This document shows, piece by piece, positions 41,951 through 57,413 of a stretch of 64,000 bases of DNA. This stretch comes from Diplolepis rosae (Eukaryota; Arthropoda; Insecta; Hymenoptera; Diplolepididae): NCBI GenBank assembly GCA_030998225.1, contig JAPYXD010000695.1, forward strand, positions 4,631,001 through 4,695,000. The letters are read 5' to 3'. A program made the position numbers and the translations under genes. Position 1 is the first letter of the stretch, and the number at the start of each line of letters is the position of its first letter. The notes beneath the pieces were generated by a model. The model worked only from the letters and a program-made list of their open reading frames with translations. It ran no database searches and was not told the origin of the DNA.

Positions 41951-42822
41951 CATTATAAATATAATATTTTCCAATTTTTTGGAACAGGATAGATAGAAGT
42001 TTGAAAAAAAAAGACTTTGATGACCTACATTTCATTCTAATCTCTAGAAATAAGCGATATTCACAATATTTCGAATTGGTTTCTTCAAAAAACCACTAAA
42101 ACCGATATTTAAATCTTGACATATTTTTTTATATTATGTTATAGAAGCAACGTTATTTTATTCAATTTTATTGCGCATCTGTGCGAGTCTTGACCTTATG
42201 GTAAGGGTCTGACGTTCACTGACATAACTTAAGCGATACTCTTACGAACGCATACAGAAACTGTCAATTTTGAGAATGCGATTATCGCGTTTTCCATTCT
42301 ATTAACAGATTTCGTGTGTATTTTACTTTGACTTTCAGCGTTTTAGACGTTGAATTTTTGAGTGAGATGCCCCTCGCCGTAAGAGTATAACTATCGCCCA
42401 GACTACAAACATTAATTTTTATACAAAAATAACAGAATGGCGGATGTTTAAAAAATGACAATCGCAAAACAGGCTATTTTTTTTAAATTTAAAGGCAAAA
42501 AAGTAGTAATAATGAAAATTTTGGCTTAGTTCTAGTCGGGGTGTTATCTATACTCTTAATGAATCTAAATCTTTTCGATTTTTCTGTTTAAGGTAACTCT
42601 CCACAAAAAAGTCATCAACAGTGTTGTCATACCTATTTTTCAGGACACTGTGTTTACCTCGTTTTTTGTATATGAAATCTAAGTAAAATCAATAAATAAA
42701 TATTTTTTTACGTGTTTTAAGACTGTATTTTAGTATAGAACCTCGAAATTATTACATTAATATCTATAATCGGAATCGCTTCAAAAATTCGCAAAAATAG
42801 CCTTATTCTTAGGAATTGCTGC
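41951..42822. other. Intergenic, no gene seen
   Basis: Moderately complex sequence with a short inverted pair (GCGATACTCTTACG near 42232; CGTAAGAGTATAACTATCGC near 42377). No coding support. Confidence 0.4.
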
Positions 42823-42826
42823 TTAA

Positions 42827-43581
42827 GGTAGTATTGGCTATAAGTCAAAATAGTGGCAAATACATGAAACTCCGGATATAAGCAATTTTTTATTTACTAA
42901 ATGCCTATACCAATTTGTAAATCGATCGGTTACTTCGTTCGTTTGTTATAAAGATTTTTAGTTAACATAGGTTCTTATGTAAACTGACGAAACTCACGTA
43001 TCATACGACTTTGAATTGCCAGAAAAGGCAAGACAAAATAGTGAGAATCAACTGAAAAGTTGTTTAAATGAAGATTCATATATAAGGAATAAGTATCACT
43101 ATTAGTTAATAGTATTCATTAAGTATTATATTTAATATGAACAATAATCTGAGGTAAACCTTAACTTTTTGGTTGCTAAAATGTGGCTGTAATAGTAATA
43201 GTGTTTAAAAATACATTTTTTTATTCAACATTATATTGTGGAAATTACAGGATTCATACTCTAATAAAATATAAATTGTTTTTTAATAGAACATATGTCA
43301 TGACATGTTGTTATATTAGAAATTTGAGATATCGATTTTAGTTTCTTCAAGTTAGAAACAGGGCATTTTCACACATAAAAGTTTGTCGAAGAATTATTGA
43401 AATTGATCAATATTTAATGAAAACGCATGGTAACTTAGAAAAAAAGTTATTAAATAATTCAGTTTACTCATACTTTTTAGAAAGATATCATTAACAGTGT
43501 AGAAATGAGATTTCGGAACATGAAAATGGGATTTCTTCGTTTTATGCGACTTTTGGCGCTGATTGTATAGCCAATACTACC
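42827..43581. mobile_element. 755-bp TTAA-flanked MITE
   Basis: Perfect 16-bp inverted ends (GGTAGTATTGGCTATA) with TTAA at 42823-42826 and 43582-43585. The first six bases match the ends of the 1944-2625 hairpin. No transposase. The right TTAA is shared with the repeat that follows. Confidence 0.85.
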
Positions 43582-43585
43582 TTAA

Positions 43586-44065
43586 GGGCATGTGATCCTT
43601 GAGAAATTAGCAAATTTTATTGATTTTAGGTTTCTACATATTTGTGTCCAAAATACATGAAATTCTGTTTTCAAAATTCGGAAAATGGTAAAGAAGATAA
43701 AAACTGACATAGATAGACTACTTTCGGTTTTGATAATGAATAAAAGATTTCCGATATATTTTGCTAAAACTGAACTTTTTTTCAATATTGAAACCAAAAA
43801 TAGTCTATCTACAGGCATTTTTGCCTGTAAACTCCTGTCCACAGATATAATAAGATATCGAGTCAAAAATTAGCGAAATTAAAAAAAAGCGTTAAGGAAG
43901 GTAATTTCAAAAACAACTTTTATCTGAAATATTTTTTTTGCAATTATAAAAATCTAAGAGTTGATCTACCTTCCTTAGTGCCCTTTTTTAATTTCGCAAA
44001 TTTTTGACTCGATTTTGCCGGTAAGGTAGGAATCCAATCATATGGTCCAGTTGATACATAAGGAA
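43586..44065 (-). repeat. Dispersed repeat, copy 3, plus inverted segment
   Basis: 43586-43812 is the reverse complement of the 25970-26205 repeat, starting GGGCATGTGATCCTTGAG right after a TTAA. The next part is an inverted pair (CGAGTCAAAAATTAGCGAAA at 43859; complement near 43993-44012) around AAGGAAGGTAA/TACCTTCCTTA, ending in sequence like the 5698-6053 element ends (CATATGGTCCAGTTGAT). Confidence 0.6.
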
Positions 44066-44146
44066 ATTATTATGACAATGTAATATCATAAATTTATAAA
44101 GAATTTGAAATCTTTCTGTGAAAAAAATTACGCTTTCGACTTTTGA

Positions 44147-44216
44147 CTGCGCTGGGATTCGAGCCCAGGTCTTTCGATTGCCGGTCGACTGCTCTAACCA
44201 CTGAGCTACACATAAT
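44147..44216 (-). repeat. tRNA-derived SINE head
   Basis: Reads TAGCTCAGTGGTTAGAGC (box A, 44208-44191) and GGGCTCGAATCCC (box B, 44166-44154) at tRNA spacing. The D stem and T stem (CTGGG/CCCAG) pair fully, the anticodon stem four of five, but the acceptor stem pairs poorly and loop position 33 is C, not T. So it is not a working tRNA gene; it fits the RNA polymerase III head of a tRNA-derived SINE running leftward to about 44100. The open frame across it is an artefact. Confidence 0.7.
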
Positions 44217-44249
44217 GTAGGAAGTGACAAAAATTTCAAACTCAACTAA

Positions 44250-44705
44250 TTAATGTAATATCCTAATGTAAATAGTGTCTCGCAATCTTACGTTTTTGAG
44301 GTAGAGAGAGCTTCTCCTTTTGTTTGCTTTCGCAGCTGACTGTGGCACCCATCGTTTACCTAGCTTCTGCATTTTCAATTTGTCGCGCAGGATATTGTGC
44401 ACTCTATCTCCTGAGATGCCTACGATTCCAGCTATCTCGCGCACCTTCATTTGACTGTCCTTCATGATCAAACCATGAATTTTTTCGATCATTTGTGGCG
44501 TAGTGACCTCAACTGGTCGTCCTGAACGAGGTTCATCTTTAGTCGATGTCCGACCACGTTTGAAGTCATTCATCCAAAAGTAAATAGTCTTTAAAGCCGG
44601 TGCAGAGTTGCCATGAACATCGTCCAGCTCAGCTTTGATTTGAGCAGCCGTCCACTTTTTCAAATAGAAATATTTTATCACTGCACGGAACTCACTTTGC
44701 TCCAT
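44250..44705 (-). pseudogene. Truncated mariner transposase, N-terminal part
   Basis: An intact frame of 151 codons beginning MEQSEFRAVIKYFYLKKW. It shows the two helix-turn-helix regions of mariner transposases (roughly residues 5-55 and 75-115) and the linker KRGRTSTKDEPRSGRP. Full transposases are about 345 aa with a DD34D catalytic triad; here the protein loses mariner likeness near residue 124 (after GKRWVPQ) and ends, with no catalytic domain. The tRNA-SINE lies just downstream, so a deletion or insertion at 44220-44330 probably removed the rest. The start is supported by the family N-terminus. A frame this long could be chance survival or domestication of the DNA-binding half. Confidence 0.85.
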
Positions 44706-45161
44706 ACTTGCAACAATTTCTGAAAGGTTCGCTACAAATTTCCGTTGAACGTAAACTATTTATTCCTCCTGGGATCAAATTTAGTACGACACAATTTGAA
44801 GATTGTTATGGATTATTACTTGGTGTTTACCTCGTTTACCACGGGGTCGGGTTTGGACGGGGGTGATGCTTCAGTCAGCTTCAGTGCTGGGAGTTGGAAA
44901 TATAAAAATTGAATAAGGGTCCTCTAGGGAAGGATGGGACAAACCCCGTGCCTAATACGGATTGGTCAAGCGGAGTTTGTTGGAGAGTTCCGGTTAAGTG
45001 GTTATGTTTTTGTTTAGTAATTTATAACGAATGTGAGTATATTCGTTTAATAAGTATCTAATTATGATATATGCATTATAACTGATACATTGTGATGCAT
45101 ATTATATACGGGAAAGTGTATTCGCTCCTAAAACTAACCTCAAAACGTGTTGCTGTTTTAG
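44706..45161 (-). other. 5' flank of the mariner relic and GC-richer block
   Basis: Next to the transposase start a mariner 5' end is expected but I cannot place its terminal repeat. 44850-45000 is GC-richer, with CCACGGGGTCGGGTTTGGAC. No gene established. Confidence 0.35.
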
Positions 45162-45281
45162 ACGATCAAGAATGCGTATGATGTCACTTCCGATCCAATT
45201 GTCATTTCGGAGGGCTCAGTGGGCTCAGTGGAGGAACATTGTCCCATCCTTATGGCAATGCGACACCTGGTGGCCGTATGA
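45162..45281 (+). CDS. Possible isolated exon, 39 codons
   Basis: After a good acceptor (TGCTGTTTTAG) the sequence stays open for 39 codons to TGA at 45279-45281. The peptide includes NAYDVTSDPIVISEGSVGSV and EEHCPILMAMRH, more protein-like than the surroundings, and local GC is raised. A donor-like GTGAGT lies upstream at 45033. No family recognised and no partner exon proven. It may be a relic or chance. Confidence 0.2.
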   Translation, partial: TIKNAYDVTSDPIVISEGSVGSVEEHCPILMAMRHLVAV

Positions 45282-45429
45282 CACTATCAATTTCATAGAA
45301 ATCTCCCATGTACCTAGAGTTCTAAAGAGTTTAAGTGACCGAGAATATGTCTGGGAGCACGGGAATATGACTGAGAATTTCTCTAATGAATGTGCTCTTC
45401 GAGAATTTATGAGAATTTAAAAATATTTT

Positions 45430-46110
45430 TCCGTAACGGTTCAAGCTTTCAATTGTTTTTGATAAATGCTTTATTCTGGAAGTTCGTGTAACGTACGCAA
45501 TAAAAATGAAAAAAAAAGAATATAGTTTGGAATTTTTTTTTTAAATTATTGATAAACAAAATAAAGCTTCTTTCAAGTGCAAATACTGTGATCAGGTATA
45601 CAGAAAGCATATGCCACTCGACAAATAGAGCACTTAAAAAAGTACATAAACTGTCCCGAAACTGTCAAACAATTATTTAAATCAAAGCGTAATTTGTGCG
45701 AAGAAAACTTGAATTACTTGTTCTTTATGTTTGAATTTAATATAATGGCTATAAAAAAATTTTTTTTGATATTGAATTCCGATAAAACTTGACATTTTTC
45801 GTAGTTTATTTTTATGAAACCTTCACTATTGCAATTCATAGTGTTTGGAAATAAATTTACAATATTATAAGGTTTAATGATAAAGAAAATATTGGTGAAG
45901 GTAAAATTCCCTTAAATTCTCTGTAAATTCTCAAGTTGTCTTAAAATGACGGTCACAGTCACGAGAACGTGACCGGATTTTAAATGTCCGAGAAATTTAG
46001 AACTCTACATGTACCCATTAACCCATTTCCGTCCTGTTCAGCGATTAATATTTCTATTATTCCCACATCCAGAGCAATCATGTTTTTAAATTACGAAAAT
46101 TACCCAATAA
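45430..46110. other. Intergenic, no gene seen
   Basis: AT-rich; no supported feature. Confidence 0.4.
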
Positions 46111-46278
46111 GAAAGTGGGCATTGAAATGTCAAAATCTGGAAAGAAACGGAGTCGAGAATGACACTTTTAAATGCCTTTTAATGTCTAGAAATTAAAATG
46201 CATTCAAAAGTTTCATTCTCGATTCCGTTTCTTTCCAGATTTAGGCACTACAATGCCATTCAATGTCCACCTTCTTCC
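46111..46278. repeat. 168-bp hairpin with about 75-bp arms
   Basis: The left arm (TCTGGAAAGAAACGGAGTCG, then AGAATGACACTTTTAAATGC) is mirrored at 46197-46278 (CATTCTCGATTCCGTTTCTT, TCCAGATTT) with a loop near 46185. The central 35 bp pair almost perfectly. It could be a tiny foldback element or a long hairpin RNA. No TTAA or clear TA flank. Confidence 0.65.
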
Positions 46279-46289
46279 CTGGTATATTT

Positions 46290-49200
46290 ATTAAAAATCA
46301 TTTAGCGAATATAGTCTTCGTAGTTTTATACTTGATCATTTTAGACACACTATTTATATGCTTTTGATAATTTTTTTATTCGATGTGTGACAGCTATCAA
46401 AATCAAACAAGCTGCTACGACACTTGAGTTGAGTACATTTTTGTATGGCCAGAGATCATCTCTGTTATGGCTTAGTAATTTTCTGTTACTGGAAGTCCCT
46501 ATACCAGTGTCACCCCATGATGTTTACCAAAGATATTATAAACCTAGATGCGGCGAAAGGGTGTTAAAGTGGAAGAACGATATATATAGCTAACCACGTC
46601 GCATTTCGCTCATAATTATTAACTGTGGAATAAACACATATTATCTGTACTGACATCACGTATCATTCATATTCAACATATTTCTCTATGTCGAATCGCT
46701 CTTATTCTATGCCAATCTCACTACTTTATAAATAATCCTAAAACTATTCTTTAATTTATTGAATATTTAATTTCAGACCATTTAAACTTTCGCGCAGAAA
46801 TCAAAGCGCCTCTAGTGGCAAAATCGACTATCGTCACACTCTATTTTTAGAGCTCCCCTCTTTCCCCTCAAACCACAACTTCACTATTAATCCCAAACAG
46901 TACCATTTTCGGGCTTTCCAGGCCGGCCGTAGAAAAAATTTCAAAATTGAATGGAATTTTTTATTATTTATGTTTTTAGATAAATACAGAGAAAAGATTG
47001 AGGTTCATAAAATGATAATGGTAATTTTAATGACAAATTTTTTCCGTAATAATTTATTAACATTTTTTTTATAAGAGCGGGTATTTTTAAAATTCATTAT
47101 TATAATAATATATGATTGGTTAAAATATAATGACTATGAATACGGTTGTTGCGTTTAAATTTAATATTGTATTGGGAAAACCAAATTTTATTTATATTTC
47201 CGCAAAGTGTGATGTTATATTATTCCTCACATTGACTTTTGTTCAATAAAGAAGACTCTTTTCAGGTTTTAAATAGAAGATTTTAAATATTAGCCCTGGA
47301 AATATCCAGTAATTACAAAATGCAATACTTTATTTAATAATGACATACTACAATTATTGATAATAATTCAAAGAATTTAAAATTATTCTGAGAAAAAGAG
47401 AAATTTCGAACTCAACCACCTAATTAACCTTAATTAACATTAACTTTTAATTTTTCGTGCGCAAACACTACTAACAAAACATTATTAATTGTGTGGACTG
47501 TGGATTAGTTCTATACTATATGTTTTTTTATGTTCATAACCTAACCGGATGGGAAGTTTTAATAAACCTTTTAAGAGAAGAATAATTTATTTTACAATCA
47601 GAAAAATAATAATGAAGAAAAATTCAAGAAAGTACTATAATTTTTCACTTTTATACTAGTCGTTAAAATTTATGAACTTTCAATGAATCGTAATTCTGAA
47701 GCAAGTTAGCTTTTGAATTGATTCGTTTTTAGACAAATTTCTATTTAAAAAATTCGCAACATTTCAAACAGGTCGTATACCTTAATTACACTTTTTATAC
47801 GTGTTAAGATATTTCATTTAAAAGTTTCCTGTCATTTCTGTATAGATATTGAATGCATTTTATAATGAAAATTTTCATTACTAATAGTTTGATACATAAA
47901 TGAATAAATAATTCTACTAATCTTTCTTCAAAAAATTACTTCTTAGCTACTACATTGTTTATAGTGTTTTTTTTAAAAATATTAATTCCGTACTTAAAAT
48001 TGTATTTTCATTTACCTGTTATTTGTACAGCAAAGAGTAACAGGATACTTAGTAGAATTTTTGTAATCATTGCAAAAAGCAGTTCAAGAATTAAAATAAA
48101 ATTATTTTTTACTGGTATTTTCCTTTCAAAACGAGTATTTATGTGTGAAATAATTACAATACGAGAGTGTATTAAAGTAAGCTTTTCGCAATCTTTTATT
48201 TTGAAAATCTTACGTATATGAAACAAGACCACTTTATTGGTAAATATTTGAGTTATAAAAGGTCAAGACTTATTTGAAACCTACTATTAACTTACAAAAT
48301 TCAATTTTAAATTAACTTTTCACGATAAGATAATCTTTAGTATAACTAATTGATTATATACTTACTCTTAGATCCACATTTTTTCTTTCAATTTCTTCTT
48401 TTTTTTCAAACAAAATGCAAGTGATAAAAAACTATCAAAGCTCATCTAATTTAGGGATCAAGAACCTTGACTCAGAAATTTCAAAACAAAAATTCAGGAT
48501 TGCAAAATATCTCCTTTTCAAGGAAAGAAATATTATTTTCAAAAAATAAAATCATTTCAGATAAAGTCCTAGAAGTAATTTTGAAAAGCAACAAATCTTA
48601 GATCAAATTTGATAAAACATTTGTATCAGCAAAGTCATTAAAAATTCTTTTCATGAAATTTAGAAAATTTTCTCCTAAAATATGTATTCTAATTGGCATT
48701 TTTTAAACCGAAGCTTATAAAAGTATTATACTAGAAGTTAAAAATTGAAAAATTCGAGTACACCCGAGTACAACAGCTTTCTTTTATTTTTATTTTCATT
48801 CCATCTCGGCAAAGTGACAATAATTCTAAGCTCAGAACCATGTGAAGCTTTCCTCTCATAAATTCAACGGAGAACAGATATCTGAACTGAATGTGATAAA
48901 AAAGACAAAAATTATAATAAGAAAGGTACTGACAATTAAACTAATGAACGCACGTAAGACCCAGTTGTCAAACGTTGTCATGGAAAATCGCCCTAAAATC
49001 ATCAGCCACAAGATAAATGCCACATTTGAGGCTCACAATTCAGGAAAACATCCGTACATATAAAAAGTTCTGTAATACGCACGGTATACTTCATTTTAAC
49101 TAAAAAGTTACAGCCTCGAGCTAATTAAAATCGCTGATTATTATCAAAATTTACTTTTTACAAATTCGCTTTCTTACGTGCGCGCATTCTTGTTTTACGT

Positions 49201-50900
49201 AAATAAAATGTACGGCTAAAGCGGAACACGTAACAAAAGTTTACACTGAATTAGTCTCATATAAAAACGTTTTACAAAAAAACATTTTGCGTACAGAGGA
49301 AAGTAACTGAACATTCTTCGCGTTTAATAACGTTGTACAAACTCGAACTTTAATAATCATTAGTGTAGAATTAAAAAATCTCGTGAAATTCGTTTTAACG
49401 TGTAAAGTGCTTCTGAATATAATAAATAGAGCAAATACAAAATTAGCTATACAACTTCTAGTGTCTATGATTTCATTTGTATAAGACTACTCCTCACCTC
49501 TTTCGGTTTTATCATATAATATTAAAATTTCAGTTTTTTTTCTTTATCGCTAAAATCACTTACTTAACGAAATCAAACTTCCCTAGAAAAATTTCCAATT
49601 TAATCAGTAATTAAATTGAAAATTACAAATGGAAGTATCAAAATCCTGGGTCAGTGACGTTTTAAATTAGTTAATTAAACTTTGAAAAATGTCTACATAA
49701 ATATAAAACAAGAAAAATGCTCAGTCTGCGTCACATAGAAAAAGATGTGATACAAAGGGCGTCGGATCTTATGTCACTTTTCTTCTTGTTTTTCCAATTG
49801 ACAGTCTTTACAAATCGCTATAACGTGCATCTACACATTTCACGTTTACTTCGTCCTTTTTCGTAATAATAATAATATCAATAATAATAATAAAAAAAAG
49901 CCACCGCTCTTGAAATACTACTGTAATTATTAATTATGCATATAATCGATTTGCATGCTTACTTCTGTCTAAAAGTTAGCCGTACATTTGGATCTCCCTG
50001 TCATCGTATCGACTAATACGAATGACCTGACACAAAAGAAACTGGGTTTTGGCTTGCATTACATGTGTTTATTCATCAGAAGCTTCACTTATACTTAGCA
50101 ATTAGTAAAAAGTTGATCGGTATCGTCACGAACAATCTGGCCTCGAAATAAGTGCATGTTTCATCAAAGAAATTCGCCAGGGATTGATGCAAAAGTGCAC
50201 ATATATTAATACATTTTATCTTGGAAATTTATTTTAAATCTTAGCAATTTATCCGGAAACTTCTATTTTTGAATTTTAAATACATTCATTTTTAAAAATT
50301 ATGTTTAAAATTTGTCTGGGAGAATTAAATACCACAATTCAAGAATAATAACAATACAGTATCCTAGTTTTAAGAAAATCGCATAAACGTGTAGAAAAAA
50401 AAAACTGAGTTTTAGAAAAAATCAATATTCATTACGCATATAAATGTACGAAGTCAGTAGAGAAATTCTGTTTCTGGTCCACGGCGTGTCTAATGAATCT
50501 TGATTAATCTAATAAATCTCTTCCATCTAACAAATGTTGATTGACATCTATTGATGAATTCGCTCGACGAAATGACAACTCAAGAACGTTGTAAATGCCA
50601 CGCCCTTTGACACGAGCTTAATCACTGTTGCATCAACCCTTTTTTGCCCTTACGGATTACATGCTCCGTTCATACCAGTCGTAATGTGATACGCTCTTAA
50701 ATGTACAAATTCCCGAATCTCAAACGACAAACGTTTCTACCGAAGAACCACTATAGTTCCTTATGAAAATGAATACACTCGAATCTGAGTTGTTTTGTGT
50801 TTCGTGGTTGTGTGTCTTCTTCCGTGATGAAAAATACAAGCGTTACACTGAAAAACCGTTAAACTCAATGTCTTGGGTGAATTTTAAGTAATACACGCGT
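46290..50900. other. Long gene-poor stretch
   Basis: I find no exon with both coding composition and splice signals, no RNA gene and no strong inverted repeat. Open frames up to 88 codons are composition-driven. The far right (from about 50000) may include distal 3' UTR of the phosphatase gene that ends at 51191. Confidence 0.45.
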
Positions 50901-50913
50901 ACAATTATTGGGT

Positions 50914-50919
50914 TTTATT
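50914..50919 (-). terminator. Candidate polyadenylation signal for mts
   Basis: AATAAA on the minus strand, about 270 bp after the stop of the PP2A catalytic subunit gene. Other candidates lie further on (for example about 50070), so alternative ends are possible. Confidence 0.4.
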
Positions 50920-51190
50920 CTCCTGTATGTGTAAGTGACGTCGAGTCTTTACATGTACGGTGTGGTTTTACGCATTACGCGCGAATACGTTGGCGGACAA
51001 TTTTGCCTCATGGAGAGGCACGTTTTGCGAGCCATCATATAATACTTGCGACTATATATATGGCGTATAAGGCTCGCCCGGCTCCTTACACTCATCCCGA
51101 TGTTCTCTCGTGTCTTACGTTCTGTATCATCACTATAAAATCAGAATATTTTCCTTCTACCTCAACACCAATATCCATAGACTTCTGACC

Positions 51191-54813
<3,623 letters not shown>

Positions 54814-54939
54814 CGTATGGGTCTGCAAATGTTCGTTAATAATAATTTATACTAAGCACATGTAATGCGGTAATGGGTTGGACTTATTGATAAATTAAAT
54901 CATTCGATTTTGCTCCGGTAGCCTCTGAACACAAATATC

Positions 54940-55070
54940 CCGAATGTGCACACATTCACAAAATGGCCGACCGTTAATGCTGTCCGTGACGTCACGTTTT
55001 GAACTACGCGTGCGCAAAGATACTACATAATTCCTTAGTAATTCCCACAGGGCTGGTACTCTGAAACCTC
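54940..55070 (-). promoter_or_regulatory. CpG-rich promoter region of mts with CRE
   Basis: A GC-rich patch 130-250 bp upstream of the mts start contains the full palindromic cAMP-response element TGACGTCA (54987-54994), an NRF-1/Ewg-like GCGTGCGC (55008-55015) and AAAATGGCCG (54959-54968, YY1/Pho-like). These are typical of TATA-less housekeeping promoters. The role is inferred from motifs and position only. Confidence 0.5.
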
Positions 55071-55107
55071 TGAAATGAAAATGTACCATATGTTTATTGA
55101 AGCCAAG

Positions 55108-55573
55108 TGACGGCGCTGGCTGTACTTCAGGCCGATTAAATCAAAAATGCATGGGGGAAAATACAAATTTTATTCTTTTTTAACGTTAATAACCTTTTTT
55201 TCGAAGTTTTTTACAGTAAATTAAACATTCTTAGTGAAAACCAATATTTAAATAAATATTTAAATTATTATTAAAAATAAATATTTTTATAAATATCGAG
55301 CACTAAAAATGTTTATTTTACTGTATTAAATTATGGGTACTCTGGATTCTCTGCGTCTCAATCAGAAGTGTAATCGTATTTACTCATACAAGTAATACTT
55401 TTCAAACTTTTAACATGCACTTATTTATTCATCGCGCTCTTAAGACATTAAGCATTAATTTTTTTAGAAAAAACTCTGAAAAAAAAGGTTATTAACGCTG
55501 AAAAAAGACTAAAACTTGTATTTTCCCCATGCATTTTTGAATTAATCGGCCTGAAGTACAATCAGCGCCGTCA
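55108..55573. mobile_element. 466-bp element with about 95-bp inverted ends
   Basis: Left TGACGGCGCTGGCTGTACTT then CAGGCCGATTAA, and the right end ending CAGCGCCGTCA, are inverted at about 85 percent identity and continue through ATGCATGGGGGAAAATACAA and GTTAATAACCTTTTTTT. No target duplication is obvious. It sits just upstream of the mts promoter. Non-coding. Confidence 0.7.
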
Positions 55574-55579
55574 GTCGGC

Positions 55580-57413
55580 TTCAGTCAACTCTCATGACAG
55601 ATTTTTCTACAGGCTGGAGATAGGAGTGCCAGTCCCGTAGTAATTCCCAAAATTCATGACGAGTTTACAATTTGCGAAAACTTTCCCAATTTTCTATGTT
55701 ATTTTTGAAAGATTTTGAGTTATTTAATACGAATTTAATATTGTTAGTAAGGTTCATTTTAGGTAATCTGTCATAAATGTACATTGATTTGAATATTAGG
55801 GTAAAACTTGAATAGTGCACCAATCAGAAATTGTTAAAATGTTTTAGGATTCGTGGAAAATAGTTCAGAGAAACTATTCTGCTATTATGTTTTTTTTTAA
55901 CCAATGGGATTCACGAGAAAAGCTATTTTTTATTGGCCATAAATTAGTTTTCAATTTTAAAAAGTGTTAAACATAAATTTATTTAATTAATCGTTTTACA
56001 AAATAGTGTTTTTTATTTTTGTATTTAAGATTCCCCCTTTCATTTTGTATTTTTGGCGAGAAAAAAAAACAAGATTTCAAGAGCGATCAGCTCCTTGCTT
56101 CTTAAAAATATTCAACAGTGCATTTCAAATTCAGGTTAAGTTAGCTTAAGTTCGCTTAAGTTTAACATGCAATTAAATAAAAATATATATAAAAGTTTTC
56201 AATATCCTTTATATAAAATTATAACTACTTGAGTACGTAATATTTTCGTCCTGGTTTGGATATTCGATACAGGAATCGTTTTAGTTGCAGTCTTGACTTT
56301 TGCCATTTCAAATAATGGACTTTCAATTAAAATTTATGTTTATCAGCAACTTGTCCTGAGCATTTTAATTAAATCCCTTCATAATTCGCTACCTGATAAA
56401 AGATTGTGTTTCTACAATGTTAAAAGAATTTAAAACATAAATAGTCCGTGGTATATGAAGAAAATGTATTTTCTTAATATGTCAAAAACACAATCGATTT
56501 TCTTTGTTTTGAAAAATGAATATCGTGTATCATTAATTTCAAATTAACATCTGATTTGAAATTTCTAATTAAAATATTTAGTTGAATAAGAATACCATGA
56601 AAATTCAAGAAAGAAGATAAACTTTGTTGAAATATACAATTTTAAGTAGTAAACCGATTATATTCAAAAAGTGGATAGTGCAAATTACAGTAAAACTAAT
56701 TTTACAATCTATCATCATCATAACTTAAATTATTATTTATACTTGTTCCAAACCTAATTTGACGTGTATAAATATTTAGAAGTTGAAATATCTTTGCTAG
56801 ATTCTCGACAATAACATCTTTGGATTAAAATTATTCAATCAAGATTAATATTTTACAGTAATTAATTTACAATTTTTCGATAAAACTTTTTCTCAAATGT
56901 ATAAGAAGATACCGGGCCATTTTAGAATGAATGAAACAAACTGTATTAAATATAATTAAATTTCAGTTCACTTCTGAGACTAGGATGAGTGGAAGTTTAG
57001 TATTAATTTAAATCCATCACAGAATATTAGCAATAGCCATATTATGGAATTTCTTTTTCATAGACATTGGTATAAAGTTGAAAGCATTAAAAGCATTGAA
57101 TATACATTCTTTCTTGCTATGTTTCGAAAAAATAAAAGGGAAGTTGAAATAACATTACCCTTGCTCAATTCAACTCTTTTAACTATTTTAATTCCTTTTG
57201 ATTTCATTCGGAAAGGAATTAGTTCTTAATGTAAGAACATTAATTTCAAAAGTGGAAGTGTCGAAATCTCTTCATTTTCTCTGCGTTATCTTTGCTCATT
57301 TCTTTTTACTGTGCATGAAATTATCACTTGAATGATATAAAGCGTAAAGAGGAACTCTGTAAGATGGCACTTTTACCACCTACAAATTTCAGTCCTCCAA
57401 TGAATCTGTTATT
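55580..57413. other. Intergenic and probable 3' UTR of sds22
   Basis: No exon, RNA gene or clear repeat. The part adjoining 57414 is presumably the sds22 3' UTR. Confidence 0.4.

Noticed and set aside
44147..44216. Functional tRNA gene
   Set aside because: The acceptor stem does not pair and the anticodon loop lacks T33; better explained as a SINE.
43988..44245. 85-codon minus-strand frame
   Set aside because: It is a translation of the tRNA-like SINE head and neighbouring repeat.
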